A stretch of DNA of 64,000 nt, taken from contig VXLM01000122.1 of NCBI GenBank assembly GCA_009841605.1, positions 1 to 64,000 of the forward strand, given 5' to 3'. The notes beneath the pieces were generated by a model that had not been told where the DNA came from, searched no databases, and worked only from the letters and a program-made list of their open reading frames with translations. The first letter of the stretch is position 1. The number at the start of each line of letters is the position of its first letter. A program made the position numbers and the translations under genes. Below are positions 18,140 to 28,276 of this stretch, one piece after another. This stretch comes from Dehalococcoidia bacterium (GTDB lineage: Bacteria > Chloroflexota > Dehalococcoidia > Lucifugimonadales > VXLM01).

Positions 18140-18877
18140 ATGGAACCGACGAATTCGAGCGCGCTCACGCTCAAGAAGCGCATTCACGCTGGAGAGCAGT
18201 TGCTCGGCGTAAGCGTCCCACCTACCACTCAAAAAGGGCGTCTCGAAGACATCATCGCTTCGGGGCCGTACGACTTCGTCAGCACCGACAGTCAGCACAC
18301 CGCCTTCAATGAGGAGACCATCGTCGCATTCTGCGAGATGGCTGCTGAAATCGGGATCCACGTTCAGTTCCGAATCAAGCACACTCGCCTAACTTACTTG
18401 ATCGGCAACTATCTCGATCTCGGCCCCACCGGCGTCGAGGTCCCACAGGTCGAGACCGAGGAAACGGTCGACGAGGCCGTCGGCAACTTCTACTACATCC
18501 CCGATGGAGTCCGAAGCTGGGGAGGCCGCACCCGCCTCGGCTTTGCAGAGCGCGGCGGCGATCATGTCGCCTACCGCAAGTGGTGGAACTCCACCGGAGT
18601 CCTCTGGATTCAAATCGAGTCTCTCCACTCCGTTTCCAACGCGCACATCCTCGCCAAGCCCGGCGTCGACTGCCTCTCGTTCGGCCCGATGGACTTGACG
18701 CTCGATATAGAAATCCACCCGAATCACCCGTTCCGGTCCGTCGACGACTGTGTGAAGCACGTTCTCAAACAGCTCGAAGGCACCGGAACCAAGCTGGTCC
18801 ACCGCAACAACACGTCCGACACCCGTCAGAAGTACATCGACATGGGCGTTCCGATCTTGCTTGAACTGGCCCGCTAG
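18140..18877 (+). CDS. HpcH/HpaI aldolase family protein
   Basis: DFVSTDSQHTAFNEE, GVEVPQVETEETVDEAV, IQIESLHSVSNAHILAKPGVDCLSFGPMDL. Confidence 0.88.
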   Translation: MEPTNSSALTLKKRIHAGEQLLGVSVPPTTQKGRLEDIIASGPYDFVSTDSQHTAFNEETIVAFCEMAAEIGIHVQFRIKHTRLTYLIGNYLDLGPTGVEVPQVETEETVDEAVGNFYYIPDGVRSWGGRTRLGFAERGGDHVAYRKWWNSTGVLWIQIESLHSVSNAHILAKPGVDCLSFGPMDLTLDIEIHPNHPFRSVDDCVKHVLKQLEGTGTKLVHRNNTSDTRQKYIDMGVPILLELAR

Positions 18878-18906
18878 AATCACAACAAAAAAGGAAGCAG
18901 CACAAC

Positions 18907-19866
18907 ATGGCACAACTCGGCAGCGGCGAATACACGTATGAGGTCTCCGGCGACAATTGGGGCGAACTGCCCGACGGTTGGATCTATCAGGAGGCAACGG
19001 CAGTCGCAGTAGACAGCAGCGACAATGTCTACGTATTCAACCGGGGCGGGCACCCGGTCATCGTCTTCGACAGCGACGGGAAATTCCTGCGCTCCTGGGG
19101 CGAGGGTATCTTCGATACGCCACACGGGATCACCATCGGTCCCGACGACTCGGTGTACTGCGTCGACAACGGCGACAGCACAATAAGAAAACTCACGACC
19201 GATGGGAAGCTGATATTCACACTGGGAGATCCTGGCAATCCGGCTCCTGCCATGAGCGGCAAGCCGTTCAACCGGCCTACGCACGTGGGCGTCAACCCCC
19301 GCAACGGGATTCTCTACGTCGCCGACGGATACTCAAACGCGCATGTTCATACCTATGATCCCGATGGCAATTACCTTGGCACGTGGGGAGAGTCAGGCAC
19401 CGACGTGGGACAACTCAACATCGTCCACAACATCGACATTGACAGCGACGGGTACGTCTACATCGGCGACCGGGAAAACCACCGCGTGCAGATCTTCGAT
19501 GAGAACGGTAAATACGAGACGCAGTGGGTGAATATGTCTAGGGCCGCAGCCGTGTACATCGACAAACGAGGCGAGAGCGACATCGTCTATGTTGGCGAGT
19601 ACTTCGCGGGGATCGCGTCGAACGTGATAGGCACCGATCTCGGCCCTCGCGTGTCGATCTACCAGACCGACGGTACACTCTTGGCGCGAGTCGGACGAGA
19701 GAGCTACGGCGACGAGCCGGGCAGGTTCTACTCGCCGCACGGCATCGCGGTAGACTCAAAGGGAGACATCTATGTTGCCGAGGTGTCGTACAGCGACTAC
19801 GGCAGTAAGATGGAGCCACCTCGCGAGCTGCGGTCGATGCAGAAGCTGGTCAAGACAGGGGCGTAG
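18907..19866 (+). CDS. NHL-repeat/peptidylglycine amidating lyase-like beta-propeller
   Basis: VAVDSSDNVYVFNRGGHPVIVFDSDGKFLRSWGEG...FDTPHGITIGPD; five-plus NHL-like repeats. Confidence 0.88.
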   Translation: MAQLGSGEYTYEVSGDNWGELPDGWIYQEATAVAVDSSDNVYVFNRGGHPVIVFDSDGKFLRSWGEGIFDTPHGITIGPDDSVYCVDNGDSTIRKLTTDGKLIFTLGDPGNPAPAMSGKPFNRPTHVGVNPRNGILYVADGYSNAHVHTYDPDGNYLGTWGESGTDVGQLNIVHNIDIDSDGYVYIGDRENHRVQIFDENGKYETQWVNMSRAAAVYIDKRGESDIVYVGEYFAGIASNVIGTDLGPRVSIYQTDGTLLARVGRESYGDEPGRFYSPHGIAVDSKGDIYVAEVSYSDYGSKMEPPRELRSMQKLVKTGA

Positions 19867-19869
19867 ACT

Positions 19870-21168
19870 TTAGGGACCGCTGCTTGTCCACTCATCCGTG
19901 TCGGCGTCGTACGCTTCGACCGTCTTTTCGGTCGCCCCGCCAGCGACCAAAATCCGACCGTCGTTGAGCAGGGTCGCAGTGTGTCCGGAGCGCTCTACTG
20001 ACATCGGGGCGATCTCCGACCACGCCCAAGTCATTGGATCCATGTACTCCGCAGAGTTGACCGGACCGCTTGCGATTGACCCCCCAATGGCAATGACTCT
20101 ACCGTCCGGAAGCAGTGTGATGGTGTGCTTCATTCTTCCATGCACCGTGTCAGGGGCCTTGCTCCATTCGTTCGTCTTCGGATCGAACACTTCGCTTCCG
20201 GGAATTATGCCCCCCTTGGCTCTTGACATGCCGAAGCCTCCCGTGAACAAGACGGTGCCGTCTGAGAGCACGATCGCCGTATTCGCGAACGTCTTACGGG
20301 CCATCGTAGCCGTCCGCATCCACTCGTCGATGGAGGGGTCGAATACCTCGGAAGACGCTAGCCCTTCGGCCTGATTGTACCCGCCCGCGATGAGCACCCT
20401 GCCATCTTTCAGCACCAAGGCAAGGCCGCCGCTGTGCCCCTCGCGCATGTCGCTTGCTCGAGACCACGTGTCCGTTTGCGGGTCGTAGATTTCGGTCGAC
20501 AGCAGCGCCCCTACAGCGGAGATGTTCGCAAGAATGCCCATGCCGCCCAGGGTTTGGCCTACTCCTCCTACGACTGCCACCCTGCCGTCGTGAAGAGAAA
20601 GCGCAAAGTGCCCCCGGCGCACCGTTCGCATGCCCTCGTGCTCCGACCACTTCCCTGTACTGGGATCGAATATCTCAGTTGTGCCTAATAGTTCGAGCTT
20701 TTCATTCATCCCGCCCGTTACCATCACTCGACCGTCCTTCAGGAGCGTGGCGGAATGTTCCGTTCGAGCCTCTTTCATCTCATCCGCCGCGAACCAGCGG
20801 TTCGTCTCAGGTTCGAATATCTCGACTGTACCGAGAGGATTGAACCCCTCATCCATTCCTCCCACTACCAACACACGACCGTCCCGAAGCAGTGTAGCGC
20901 TATGATTAACCCGAGATTGCATCATCGAGCCGAGGGAGTCCGAGCTCTCGGCGGTTGGAATTGCTTCGATAGTCGGCGTCGCACGCACTTCGGTGCCAAT
21001 TGGGCTCGGGTTGACTTTAGGATCGGAGGGCAGTGTGTGATCGTCACCGGAGCTGCAGGCTGCCAGAGTGATGAGGGTAATGATTCCGGCAAGGGTCGCT
21101 GCTGACGCACACATTGACGAGCGCGCAGTCCGTCTCAATTGGCATTCACCGTAGGGGCGTCTAGGCAA
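19870..21168 (-). CDS. Kelch-repeat lipoprotein
   Basis: Lipobox-like TLAACSSG; repeated HSATLLxDGRVLVxGG...VEIFDPxTxxW. Confidence 0.9.
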   Translation of the reverse strand: MPRRPYGECQLRRTARSSMCASAATLAGIITLITLAACSSGDDHTLPSDPKVNPSPIGTEVRATPTIEAIPTAESSDSLGSMMQSRVNHSATLLRDGRVLVVGGMDEGFNPLGTVEIFEPETNRWFAADEMKEARTEHSATLLKDGRVMVTGGMNEKLELLGTTEIFDPSTGKWSEHEGMRTVRRGHFALSLHDGRVAVVGGVGQTLGGMGILANISAVGALLSTEIYDPQTDTWSRASDMREGHSGGLALVLKDGRVLIAGGYNQAEGLASSEVFDPSIDEWMRTATMARKTFANTAIVLSDGTVLFTGGFGMSRAKGGIIPGSEVFDPKTNEWSKAPDTVHGRMKHTITLLPDGRVIAIGGSIASGPVNSAEYMDPMTWAWSEIAPMSVERSGHTATLLNDGRILVAGGATEKTVEAYDADTDEWTSSGP

Positions 21169-21439
21169 ATTCGCACCGCTCCCTGAGATCAGACTGTCGA
21201 TAATAGATATGGTGGTGTCTATGCGTACCCGGCTTCGCCGCAGTCCTTGAATCCGGATTTACGCCTGAGATGGGACCCTCTTGTAGACAGTATCACATAC
21301 ACAGTGACGGCGATGGATGACAATTTGGGAAACGCTGAGCTACATTTCATGTATGTGAATCAGGGTGTTGCGGCAGCAGCGTTGTCTTTGGTCCCATCAG
21401 ATATTAGAACCCCATTGCCGAATGACCGTTGTACTTACT

Positions 21440-23482
21440 ATGAGCATATTTCACCGTTTGAGCCGAAAGAGTCGCACGCTGGTACCGGTTCTTATCGCGA
21501 CCACAATTTTGACGATGCTGATAATCGCATCGTGCGGGCAGGCGGCGAAACGTCCCACGCCTACAGCTATGCCGCTTCCCGCTGACGAAGCCGCCGAGTC
21601 ACCCACACCTGCCACGGCCGGTGCATCTCCGATTTCAGATTCACCTCCCGCGGCTACAGACGTTCCCGCTGTACCTGAAGCAGCTACGCCCGTTCCACAG
21701 CCGACAGCATTAGCTAGTCCCTCCGCTGTCCTCCCTCGCAGTCTTCCACACGAACTGCCGGAGCGCGATCTTCACACTCTGGCCGAACGACTCGGTGGAG
21801 TGCCGAAAGGCTCGCACCGGACATTGGATGCCGTTCCCATCGAAGAGCAAGTTGGAGATCAACAACAGTTCTTCGTGGTAGACATTGATACCGACACGAC
21901 GTATGTGGTCGACGCGACGCTTCAGGTCGTCAGTCCCAACGCATACTGGTATGTGGATGAGGTGCTGGACATTTCGGACGAGGACCTGCGACTGGCCGCG
22001 AGCGAGTACGAAAGCAGCATTCGACCCCAGATGTTGGAGTCCTTTGGTGATGTGTGGAACCCGGGAGTGGACGGCGATTCCCGGCTGACCATCCTTCACT
22101 CCGATCTCGGTGGTGGAGTTGCAGGGTACTTCGATTCGCGCAACGAATTCCCACGGCATACGCATCCCCATAGCAACGAGCGGGAAATGCTCTTCATGGA
22201 CGGGGCTGCGTTCCGGCCCGGCACGCCCGAATACATGAAGGTGTTGACTCATGAACTCCAGCACGCCATCCACTGGGCGCACGATCAGGGAGAGGAGGCT
22301 TGGATCAACGAGGGCCTGTCGGAAGTGGCAACGGAACTGGTCGGCTACTCGCCGACCTTCATCGAAGCATTCCTTGGAAGACCGCAGACTCAGCTCACAT
22401 TTTGGGTGGAAGGCGCCGGCAGCATACCTCACTATGGCGCCGCTACCCTCTTCATGCTCTATTTGCTCGAACACTACGGCGACTCCGGCAGCCTCCATGA
22501 ACTCATTGCCAACCCTGCCGATGGTGTCGAGGGCATCAACGATTTTCTCCGTCCGCATGGGAAAACATTCGACGAGGTATACGCCGACTGGATAGCCGCC
22601 AACTACCTCGATTCGGAGACGGGACTATACGGATATTCCGATCATCAAGTACAGGTCTCACGGATCGACCAAATTGACGAGCTAGGAAAGACGACGGGAT
22701 ACCTCGCGCCGTATTCATCGAGGTACTTTGATTTCTCAACACTGTCCGGTGACATCAAAATCGAATTTCAGGGCGATGCGACCACGCGGCAGGTGCCTAC
22801 CAGGTGCCATAGTGGGGACCGGTGTTGGTGGGGCAACCGTGGCGACTCCATTGACACCACGCTGACCCGCGAGTTCGATCTCACGGACCTTTCGGAGGCG
22901 ACGCTCGAATTCATGGTGTGGTTCGACATCGAGGAGGGTTGGGACTATGCCTACGTGGAGGCGTCACCCGACGGAGGTGAGACCTGGATCATCTTGGAGG
23001 GCGACCACACCACCGAGGAGAACCCAGTAGGCAACAGCTACGGACACGGCTACACGGGGGCGTCCCTAGGCTGGCTTCAAGAACGCATCGACCTCACCCA
23101 ATTTGCGGGATCAAAGCTGCTGGTCCGATTTGAGTACATTACCGATGCCGCGGTGTACGAGAATGGTCTCGTGATCGACGACATAGGAATACCGGAACTC
23201 GAGTTCCTTGATGATGCTGAGAGCGACGGTGGGTGGAGCGCACGGGGATTCGAGCGTATCGACAACGTCGTGCCCTTGAATTACGTCGTGCTTGTCATTG
23301 AGCGCGAGCGTGACGGGACCGACACCGTGCGCCGAATGGAAATCGACCAGCATGGGCACGGTGACATCGCGGTAAGAGGACTGGGCGACGAAGTGTGGAA
23401 CACTGTCGTGGTGGTCTCACCCCTTGCCCGTAACACGCATCAACTCTCCCAATTCACCTTGAGGATACGGGAAGGCTCTTAG
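21440..23482 (+). CDS. secreted zinc metallopeptidase (immune-inhibitor-A/M6-like lipoprotein)
   Basis: LIIASCGQ lipobox-like; LTHELQHAIHW (HExxH) ... EEAWINEGLSE; C-term beta-sandwich with FVVWF-like and VIDDIGIPE. Confidence 0.82.
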   Translation: MSIFHRLSRKSRTLVPVLIATTILTMLIIASCGQAAKRPTPTAMPLPADEAAESPTPATAGASPISDSPPAATDVPAVPEAATPVPQPTALASPSAVLPRSLPHELPERDLHTLAERLGGVPKGSHRTLDAVPIEEQVGDQQQFFVVDIDTDTTYVVDATLQVVSPNAYWYVDEVLDISDEDLRLAASEYESSIRPQMLESFGDVWNPGVDGDSRLTILHSDLGGGVAGYFDSRNEFPRHTHPHSNEREMLFMDGAAFRPGTPEYMKVLTHELQHAIHWAHDQGEEAWINEGLSEVATELVGYSPTFIEAFLGRPQTQLTFWVEGAGSIPHYGAATLFMLYLLEHYGDSGSLHELIANPADGVEGINDFLRPHGKTFDEVYADWIAANYLDSETGLYGYSDHQVQVSRIDQIDELGKTTGYLAPYSSRYFDFSTLSGDIKIEFQGDATTRQVPTRCHSGDRCWWGNRGDSIDTTLTREFDLTDLSEATLEFMVWFDIEEGWDYAYVEASPDGGETWIILEGDHTTEENPVGNSYGHGYTGASLGWLQERIDLTQFAGSKLLVRFEYITDAAVYENGLVIDDIGIPELEFLDDAESDGGWSARGFERIDNVVPLNYVVLVIERERDGTDTVRRMEIDQHGHGDIAVRGLGDEVWNTVVVVSPLARNTHQLSQFTLRIREGS

Positions 23483-23489
23483 ACGAACT

Positions 23490-24095
23490 CTAGAGTTCGT
23501 CCAAGCGGTAGTAACTGTCCTTGTTGACGCCCTCCGTGTCCCCCTCTGGGGCCGCACCTGCGAGAAGCTCGTCGATCCACGTCTTGAGCGTGTCGATGTC
23601 GATCTCGCCGACCCACCGTCGAGCCACCGTTCCGTCGCCGTCGACCACGAACGTCACAGGGATGCCTACGACTCCATAGTCGATGGAGATGCGTCCCCCT
23701 ACGTCGAGGCCGTTGGGGTAGGTGACTCCGAACTCATCGAGGAACCGTTTCGCGGGCTCCGGGGTGTCCTGAATGTTCGCGCCAACGAAGAGAACATCTT
23801 TGTCTTGATAAACTTGCGACGCGGCCTCCAGGTCGCGGGCCTCCGTGCGGCAGGGGGGGCATGTCGATGTCCAGAAGTTGATGACCACGACTTTGCCGCG
23901 CTGTTCGGATAGCGTGATATCGCCGTCACCGAGCAACTCCAACCGAAAGTCGGGAGCGGGTTGATCGACCCGGGTAATGCCGCTCAGTCCCGTGATGGAA
24001 GACCTGTTGGACAGTCCCCATGCCAAGAGACCCACAAGCCCCACGATGAACAGTGTGCCTACGACGAGGATGCCAATGCGTAGGGTGATGCTCAC
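23490..24095 (-). CDS. TlpA/ResA-like thiol-disulfide oxidoreductase
   Basis: INFWTSTCPPCRTEARDLEAA; N-terminal membrane anchor. Confidence 0.92.
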   Translation of the reverse strand: MSITLRIGILVVGTLFIVGLVGLLAWGLSNRSSITGLSGITRVDQPAPDFRLELLGDGDITLSEQRGKVVVINFWTSTCPPCRTEARDLEAASQVYQDKDVLFVGANIQDTPEPAKRFLDEFGVTYPNGLDVGGRISIDYGVVGIPVTFVVDGDGTVARRWVGEIDIDTLKTWIDELLAGAAPEGDTEGVNKDSYYRLDEL

Positions 24096-24193
24096 GGCGT
24101 GGTGACAGGAGCCAAAGAGGACTCAAGCAGATGCGAGAACTGCACTCGGGCAGGAGAGTGTCGATAGTGCGAACGGTCAGAGCGCAACTGCAA

Positions 24194-25477
24194 CTAACCG
24201 GAACTCGGCTGAATACGCTCGGACTCCGGTATCTCGACGATGTCCACGAGGGCGGCAGTTACTAGGACCCGCTCCGAGTATTCGAACTGTGGCCAGCAGG
24301 CCACCAGCGTAATATCGTTCAAGCCTGAGTCCGACACGGCGAACTCACTCGCATGGACGACGTCGGTTCTGTAGACCTGATATACGTATCTGTCGTTGCC
24401 TGCGTCCAATTGGATGGTGAATTGCTCTCCTCGCTTGAACCGAGCGGCCAATTCAGGCAAGTGGCGGAATATGTTGCCCTCGCCGCTAATAGGACTTTCG
24501 AGGTGACCGAAGTACCAGCCCTGACCCGAGGTTCCGGGCTTCGCCGTGGTTGGGATGTGTCCCACGACGTGTTTCGGAGTCTCCCACGTGCGGCTGTCAT
24601 CCTCTTCGACGACTTCGAGCTCTTCGACAGTGGCTCTCAGGCCGATTTCGGGAATTATCATTCGCGTGGCGAATTCAGGCTCTGGGATGGCGGGCGTCGC
24701 GCGCTTAAAGTTGGATTCAAGCAACGCGGCTATCATCTGTTCGTTCGTCGTCGGATTCCGGTTTGAATTTGGCGAGATAACGCGTATCGACGAGCTATTT
24801 CCCGCGGTGGGCTCGATCTCAAACTTCTCGATGTCAATCTGATCGACAGCTGTCTGCTCCTCCGGTTCAATGCCCACGTATCCGGGGCGTCGGGCCTGCA
24901 GAAGGACCAATTCCTTGATAGCCGCGCCGATACGACCGTTTTCGGGCACAGCGATCATACTTATCTGCTCTGTGCTGGGAGTCCAAGCATCGGATTCTTC
25001 TACCCTATAGGCTGGGACATCAAGAGGTGCGTCTATGGGTGCCTGCACCGTTTCCGGCTGTCCTGGCGAAGTCAGCTTCTCAGTGTCGAAGACTGGAGTT
25101 TCGGGGTCCACCGCCTCTGTCCGGGTGGCTGCCTCCGATGCATTCGACGTTCCCCTAGCCACGCGATGCTCTGGGTGCGAGGCGGCAGACGCCATCTCAA
25201 TCGCTTGGGACTGTCCTACGTCGGGGTGGCTTTCAGCATCGACATAGGCGGATGAAAGCCCACCGGAGAGGGTAGGGCGTTGTACCTGATGAACTAGGTC
25301 GTCACGCCCCATCTTCGTGAACTGGGCGTATGCGTAGTACCCGCCGGACGCAGTCAGCAACAGCGCCCCGACGGCCAGCATCACCGCGCCGGCTACTCTG
25401 TATCTGCTAGCTCGCAATGCTGCACCAAATCTTCTCTGTGAGGCCAACGTTCTCGACCAATTGCGCAGCGTCTCCAA
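24194..25477 (-). CDS. sortase-family protein with long N-terminal extension
   Basis: YFGHLESPISGEGNIFRHL (His) and ITLVACWPQFEYSERVLVTA (TLxxCxP...R). Confidence 0.88.
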   Translation of the reverse strand: METLRNWSRTLASQRRFGAALRASRYRVAGAVMLAVGALLLTASGGYYAYAQFTKMGRDDLVHQVQRPTLSGGLSSAYVDAESHPDVGQSQAIEMASAASHPEHRVARGTSNASEAATRTEAVDPETPVFDTEKLTSPGQPETVQAPIDAPLDVPAYRVEESDAWTPSTEQISMIAVPENGRIGAAIKELVLLQARRPGYVGIEPEEQTAVDQIDIEKFEIEPTAGNSSSIRVISPNSNRNPTTNEQMIAALLESNFKRATPAIPEPEFATRMIIPEIGLRATVEELEVVEEDDSRTWETPKHVVGHIPTTAKPGTSGQGWYFGHLESPISGEGNIFRHLPELAARFKRGEQFTIQLDAGNDRYVYQVYRTDVVHASEFAVSDSGLNDITLVACWPQFEYSERVLVTAALVDIVEIPESERIQPSSG

Positions 25478-25603
25478 AGCCTCACGGTTCGGTACTGGCT
25501 TCCTTACTGTATAGTATACACCCGATCATTTGTTGTCGACTCGAAGGCTCTCTACGAGCGAAAACTGAATCGCAAGTCTCCCATCTCACGAAGGATTTCT
25601 CTC

Positions 25604-27151
25604 ATGTCCGAACCCAAGCGCATCGTATTGAATGACGACGGATGGATCATGTCGCAGATCATGACTCCCGTGACGACGGCTGTACTCAAGGAGCGGATCG
25701 TCGATACCTACGTGGACTCCGGGCTCGACACCCTCTCCTGGTGCATGGGAGATACGGGCCGTCAGCGTTACGAGACCTTGGATATTCTCGCTCAACCCAA
25801 CTATCTTCCACAAGGTCGCGAGAACGATCTGGCGGCCCAAAACTTGCGGCGGCTCATCGACTCCGACGGTGGGCCCGTCACGATCTTCACGAAATTCTGC
25901 CATGAGATAGGCCTCAAGTTCCTGCCGTCGGTCAGGATGAACTCTCACTACGACCGCTCTGTTGCCGATGATGTCGGCAGCATTCGGCAAGACCATCCGG
26001 AGTACCTGCTCGGTCAAGCGGATGAGGAATTCGTACCGAACACAACCCAGTGGGGCATTCGCACGGGGCTCGACTACGCCCGACCGGAGGTGAGGTCGCA
26101 CGTCGCCGCATTGGTTATCGACCTGTTTGAGCGCTTCGATACGGACGGGGTGGAACTCGACTTCATGCGCCATCCGGCGTTCATCCGCGTCGAAGAGGCG
26201 TATGGCAGCCGTCATCTGATAACGGACATGCTGCGGCGGATCAGGGCGCGCATGGACGAGGTATCCGCCTCCAGCGGGCGGGATCTTGAGATACTGGTCC
26301 GCGTGCCGCCGACCCTGGCTGACTCGGCGCGAATCGGGCTCGACGTGGAGACGTGGATACGGGAGGGGATTGTCGATACGGTAGCTGCAGGAGGAGGCTT
26401 CATTCCGCTGCACGCGCCAGTCGAGGAGTTCGTAGACGCGGCGCAAGGCACCGACTGCCAAATACTGGGGGCAATCGAATCGCTGCGTCCGGCGACGGAG
26501 GAGGAGTCTGTCCAAGCCATAGCCTCGCGCCTGTATGAGGGCGGGGCGTCGGGCCTATACCTCTTCAACTTCTGGCACAAGTCAGCGGACTGGAAGCGGC
26601 GGGTGCTGAATGTCCTGACCGACCCCGACCGACTCGCGCGTGCCACGAAGCGATACGAGATGGAGTACATGGAGCGACTCACGCCAAACGATCTACACTC
26701 ATACGCATTCCGGTATGCGGTGCCTGCAGTGCAACTTCCGGTCGGTCTGGGCTTCAACCTGACCGGGCGAGGGACGGGACTCTCACTCACGATTGGCGAC
26801 GACGTCGAGCGGGCCGCGGCTGACGGCGAAATCGCGTGGTGCACGCTGGAGTTGGGATTCAGCGACATCTCCGCGGAAGATGAGATCGAGGTGTTGGTCA
26901 ACGGTGTTCCGCTGCCATCCGAAACGGCGACACGGCGATTTGGGACGTGGAGCCGACAGGAGTGGACAAAGTTCCCCGATCGTCTCGCCGAGGTAGACTA
27001 CGACGGCGGGGTCATCGAGTACGAGCTGGACGGTCCGCCTTTCAGAAAGGGCGAGAACGAGATCGAGATTCGCACGGTCATGCGGACGGTCATGAAGGGT
27101 GAGATACTTTCCCTTCGCCACGTGGAACTGCAGATAGAGTATGACGTCTAA
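25604..27151 (+). CDS. putative glycoside-hydrolase-like TIM barrel protein
   Basis: GLKFLPSVRMNSHYD, DFMRHPAFIRVEEA; C-terminal beta domain; family not certain. Confidence 0.6.
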   Translation: MSEPKRIVLNDDGWIMSQIMTPVTTAVLKERIVDTYVDSGLDTLSWCMGDTGRQRYETLDILAQPNYLPQGRENDLAAQNLRRLIDSDGGPVTIFTKFCHEIGLKFLPSVRMNSHYDRSVADDVGSIRQDHPEYLLGQADEEFVPNTTQWGIRTGLDYARPEVRSHVAALVIDLFERFDTDGVELDFMRHPAFIRVEEAYGSRHLITDMLRRIRARMDEVSASSGRDLEILVRVPPTLADSARIGLDVETWIREGIVDTVAAGGGFIPLHAPVEEFVDAAQGTDCQILGAIESLRPATEEESVQAIASRLYEGGASGLYLFNFWHKSADWKRRVLNVLTDPDRLARATKRYEMEYMERLTPNDLHSYAFRYAVPAVQLPVGLGFNLTGRGTGLSLTIGDDVERAAADGEIAWCTLELGFSDISAEDEIEVLVNGVPLPSETATRRFGTWSRQEWTKFPDRLAEVDYDGGVIEYELDGPPFRKGENEIEIRTVMRTVMKGEILSLRHVELQIEYDV

Positions 27152-28218
27152 CGGACCGTAACCATCCTGCCCGTTTCCGAGGACTCAATCGCGGCCTCAA
27201 TAATGTCCAGCACGTGGACCATGGCCTCTATCGACGCGAGGGCAGTTTCGCCGTCGCGTGAAGCGTGGAGGAACTGTCGAACGAACTCCTCGCCAGCGAC
27301 TCCGCCGTAGGCCGGAGAGCTTGGGGGCGTGAAAGAGTAGTCGCGGACACCACCAGAAGCCCATCCGTCGGCGATGCTGTTTAGACTGTAGCCTCCTCGC
27401 TCGGAGAGGGGGATGCGGACGTATCCCTCCGTGCCTCTCAGGGCCATGAAGGCGTCGTACCTCGCGCCGGAGTACCCTGATGAGCTCCCCACTAGATGAT
27501 ATCCCGCGTGGATGGTGCCGAGTACGCCGCTCTTGAACCTGACGACAAGGCAAGCGGTGTCCTCCACGTCGATGGGAAAGGGGTTCTTGGTGTCCACCAT
27601 GGCGGACACCGACTCGATCCGGTCGTCGAGCAGGTAACACAGGGCGTCGATGTGATGGCACCCCAGCCACGACAAGATGCCGCTGCCCGCCTTCGACTTG
27701 TCGAACAGCCAGAAGTTTGGGTCGCGGTAACGCACCTGTGAGGTCACTTGCCTAGCTTCTACGGCCATGATGTCTCCCAGCGTGCCTCCGTTTACGGCGC
27801 GCTTGACGTCGAGGATGACGGGATCGTTCCGAAACGTCAGCATGGTGCCCATCGTTAGGTTCTTGCCCCCGGCGGCATCGGCGATACCGCGAAGGCGGTC
27901 CGCCGTCAGGGCTCCAGGTTTTTCGAATAGGGCGCCCTTGCCTGCGTCGATCGCGGCGTCGAGCACTGAGGGGCACTCGTCGTTTCGTACGGAGACCAAG
28001 AGAGCGTCCACATCGTGCTTCAGCATCTCTTCCAGATTCTCGGACTCCGAGACGATCTTCGAGGACGCCTGTCGGATGGCGTCCCGATCGCCGCCACCCA
28101 GGTGGCAGACATGGACGGCTTCGACTTCGGGCAGCACCTCCAGGGTCCGCATGTGCATGAGCGAATGGGGGTTTTCGGTAGTGACAAAGCCGACGGAGAA
28201 CCGGTCTTGAGTAGGCAC
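27148..28218 (-). CDS. Gfo/Idh/MocA family oxidoreductase
   Basis: ALFEKPGALTADRLRGIADAA; dinucleotide-binding N-term and C-terminal beta-sheet pattern. Confidence 0.9.
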   Translation of the reverse strand: MPTQDRFSVGFVTTENPHSLMHMRTLEVLPEVEAVHVCHLGGGDRDAIRQASSKIVSESENLEEMLKHDVDALLVSVRNDECPSVLDAAIDAGKGALFEKPGALTADRLRGIADAAGGKNLTMGTMLTFRNDPVILDVKRAVNGGTLGDIMAVEARQVTSQVRYRDPNFWLFDKSKAGSGILSWLGCHHIDALCYLLDDRIESVSAMVDTKNPFPIDVEDTACLVVRFKSGVLGTIHAGYHLVGSSSGYSGARYDAFMALRGTEGYVRIPLSERGGYSLNSIADGWASGGVRDYSFTPPSSPAYGGVAGEEFVRQFLHASRDGETALASIEAMVHVLDIIEAAIESSETGRMVTVR

Positions 28219-28276
28219 AGAGGGTTCCTCCTAAAGAGACTGTATGAAGGCAAAGCCGCCTTGCGGGAAGTACGAG

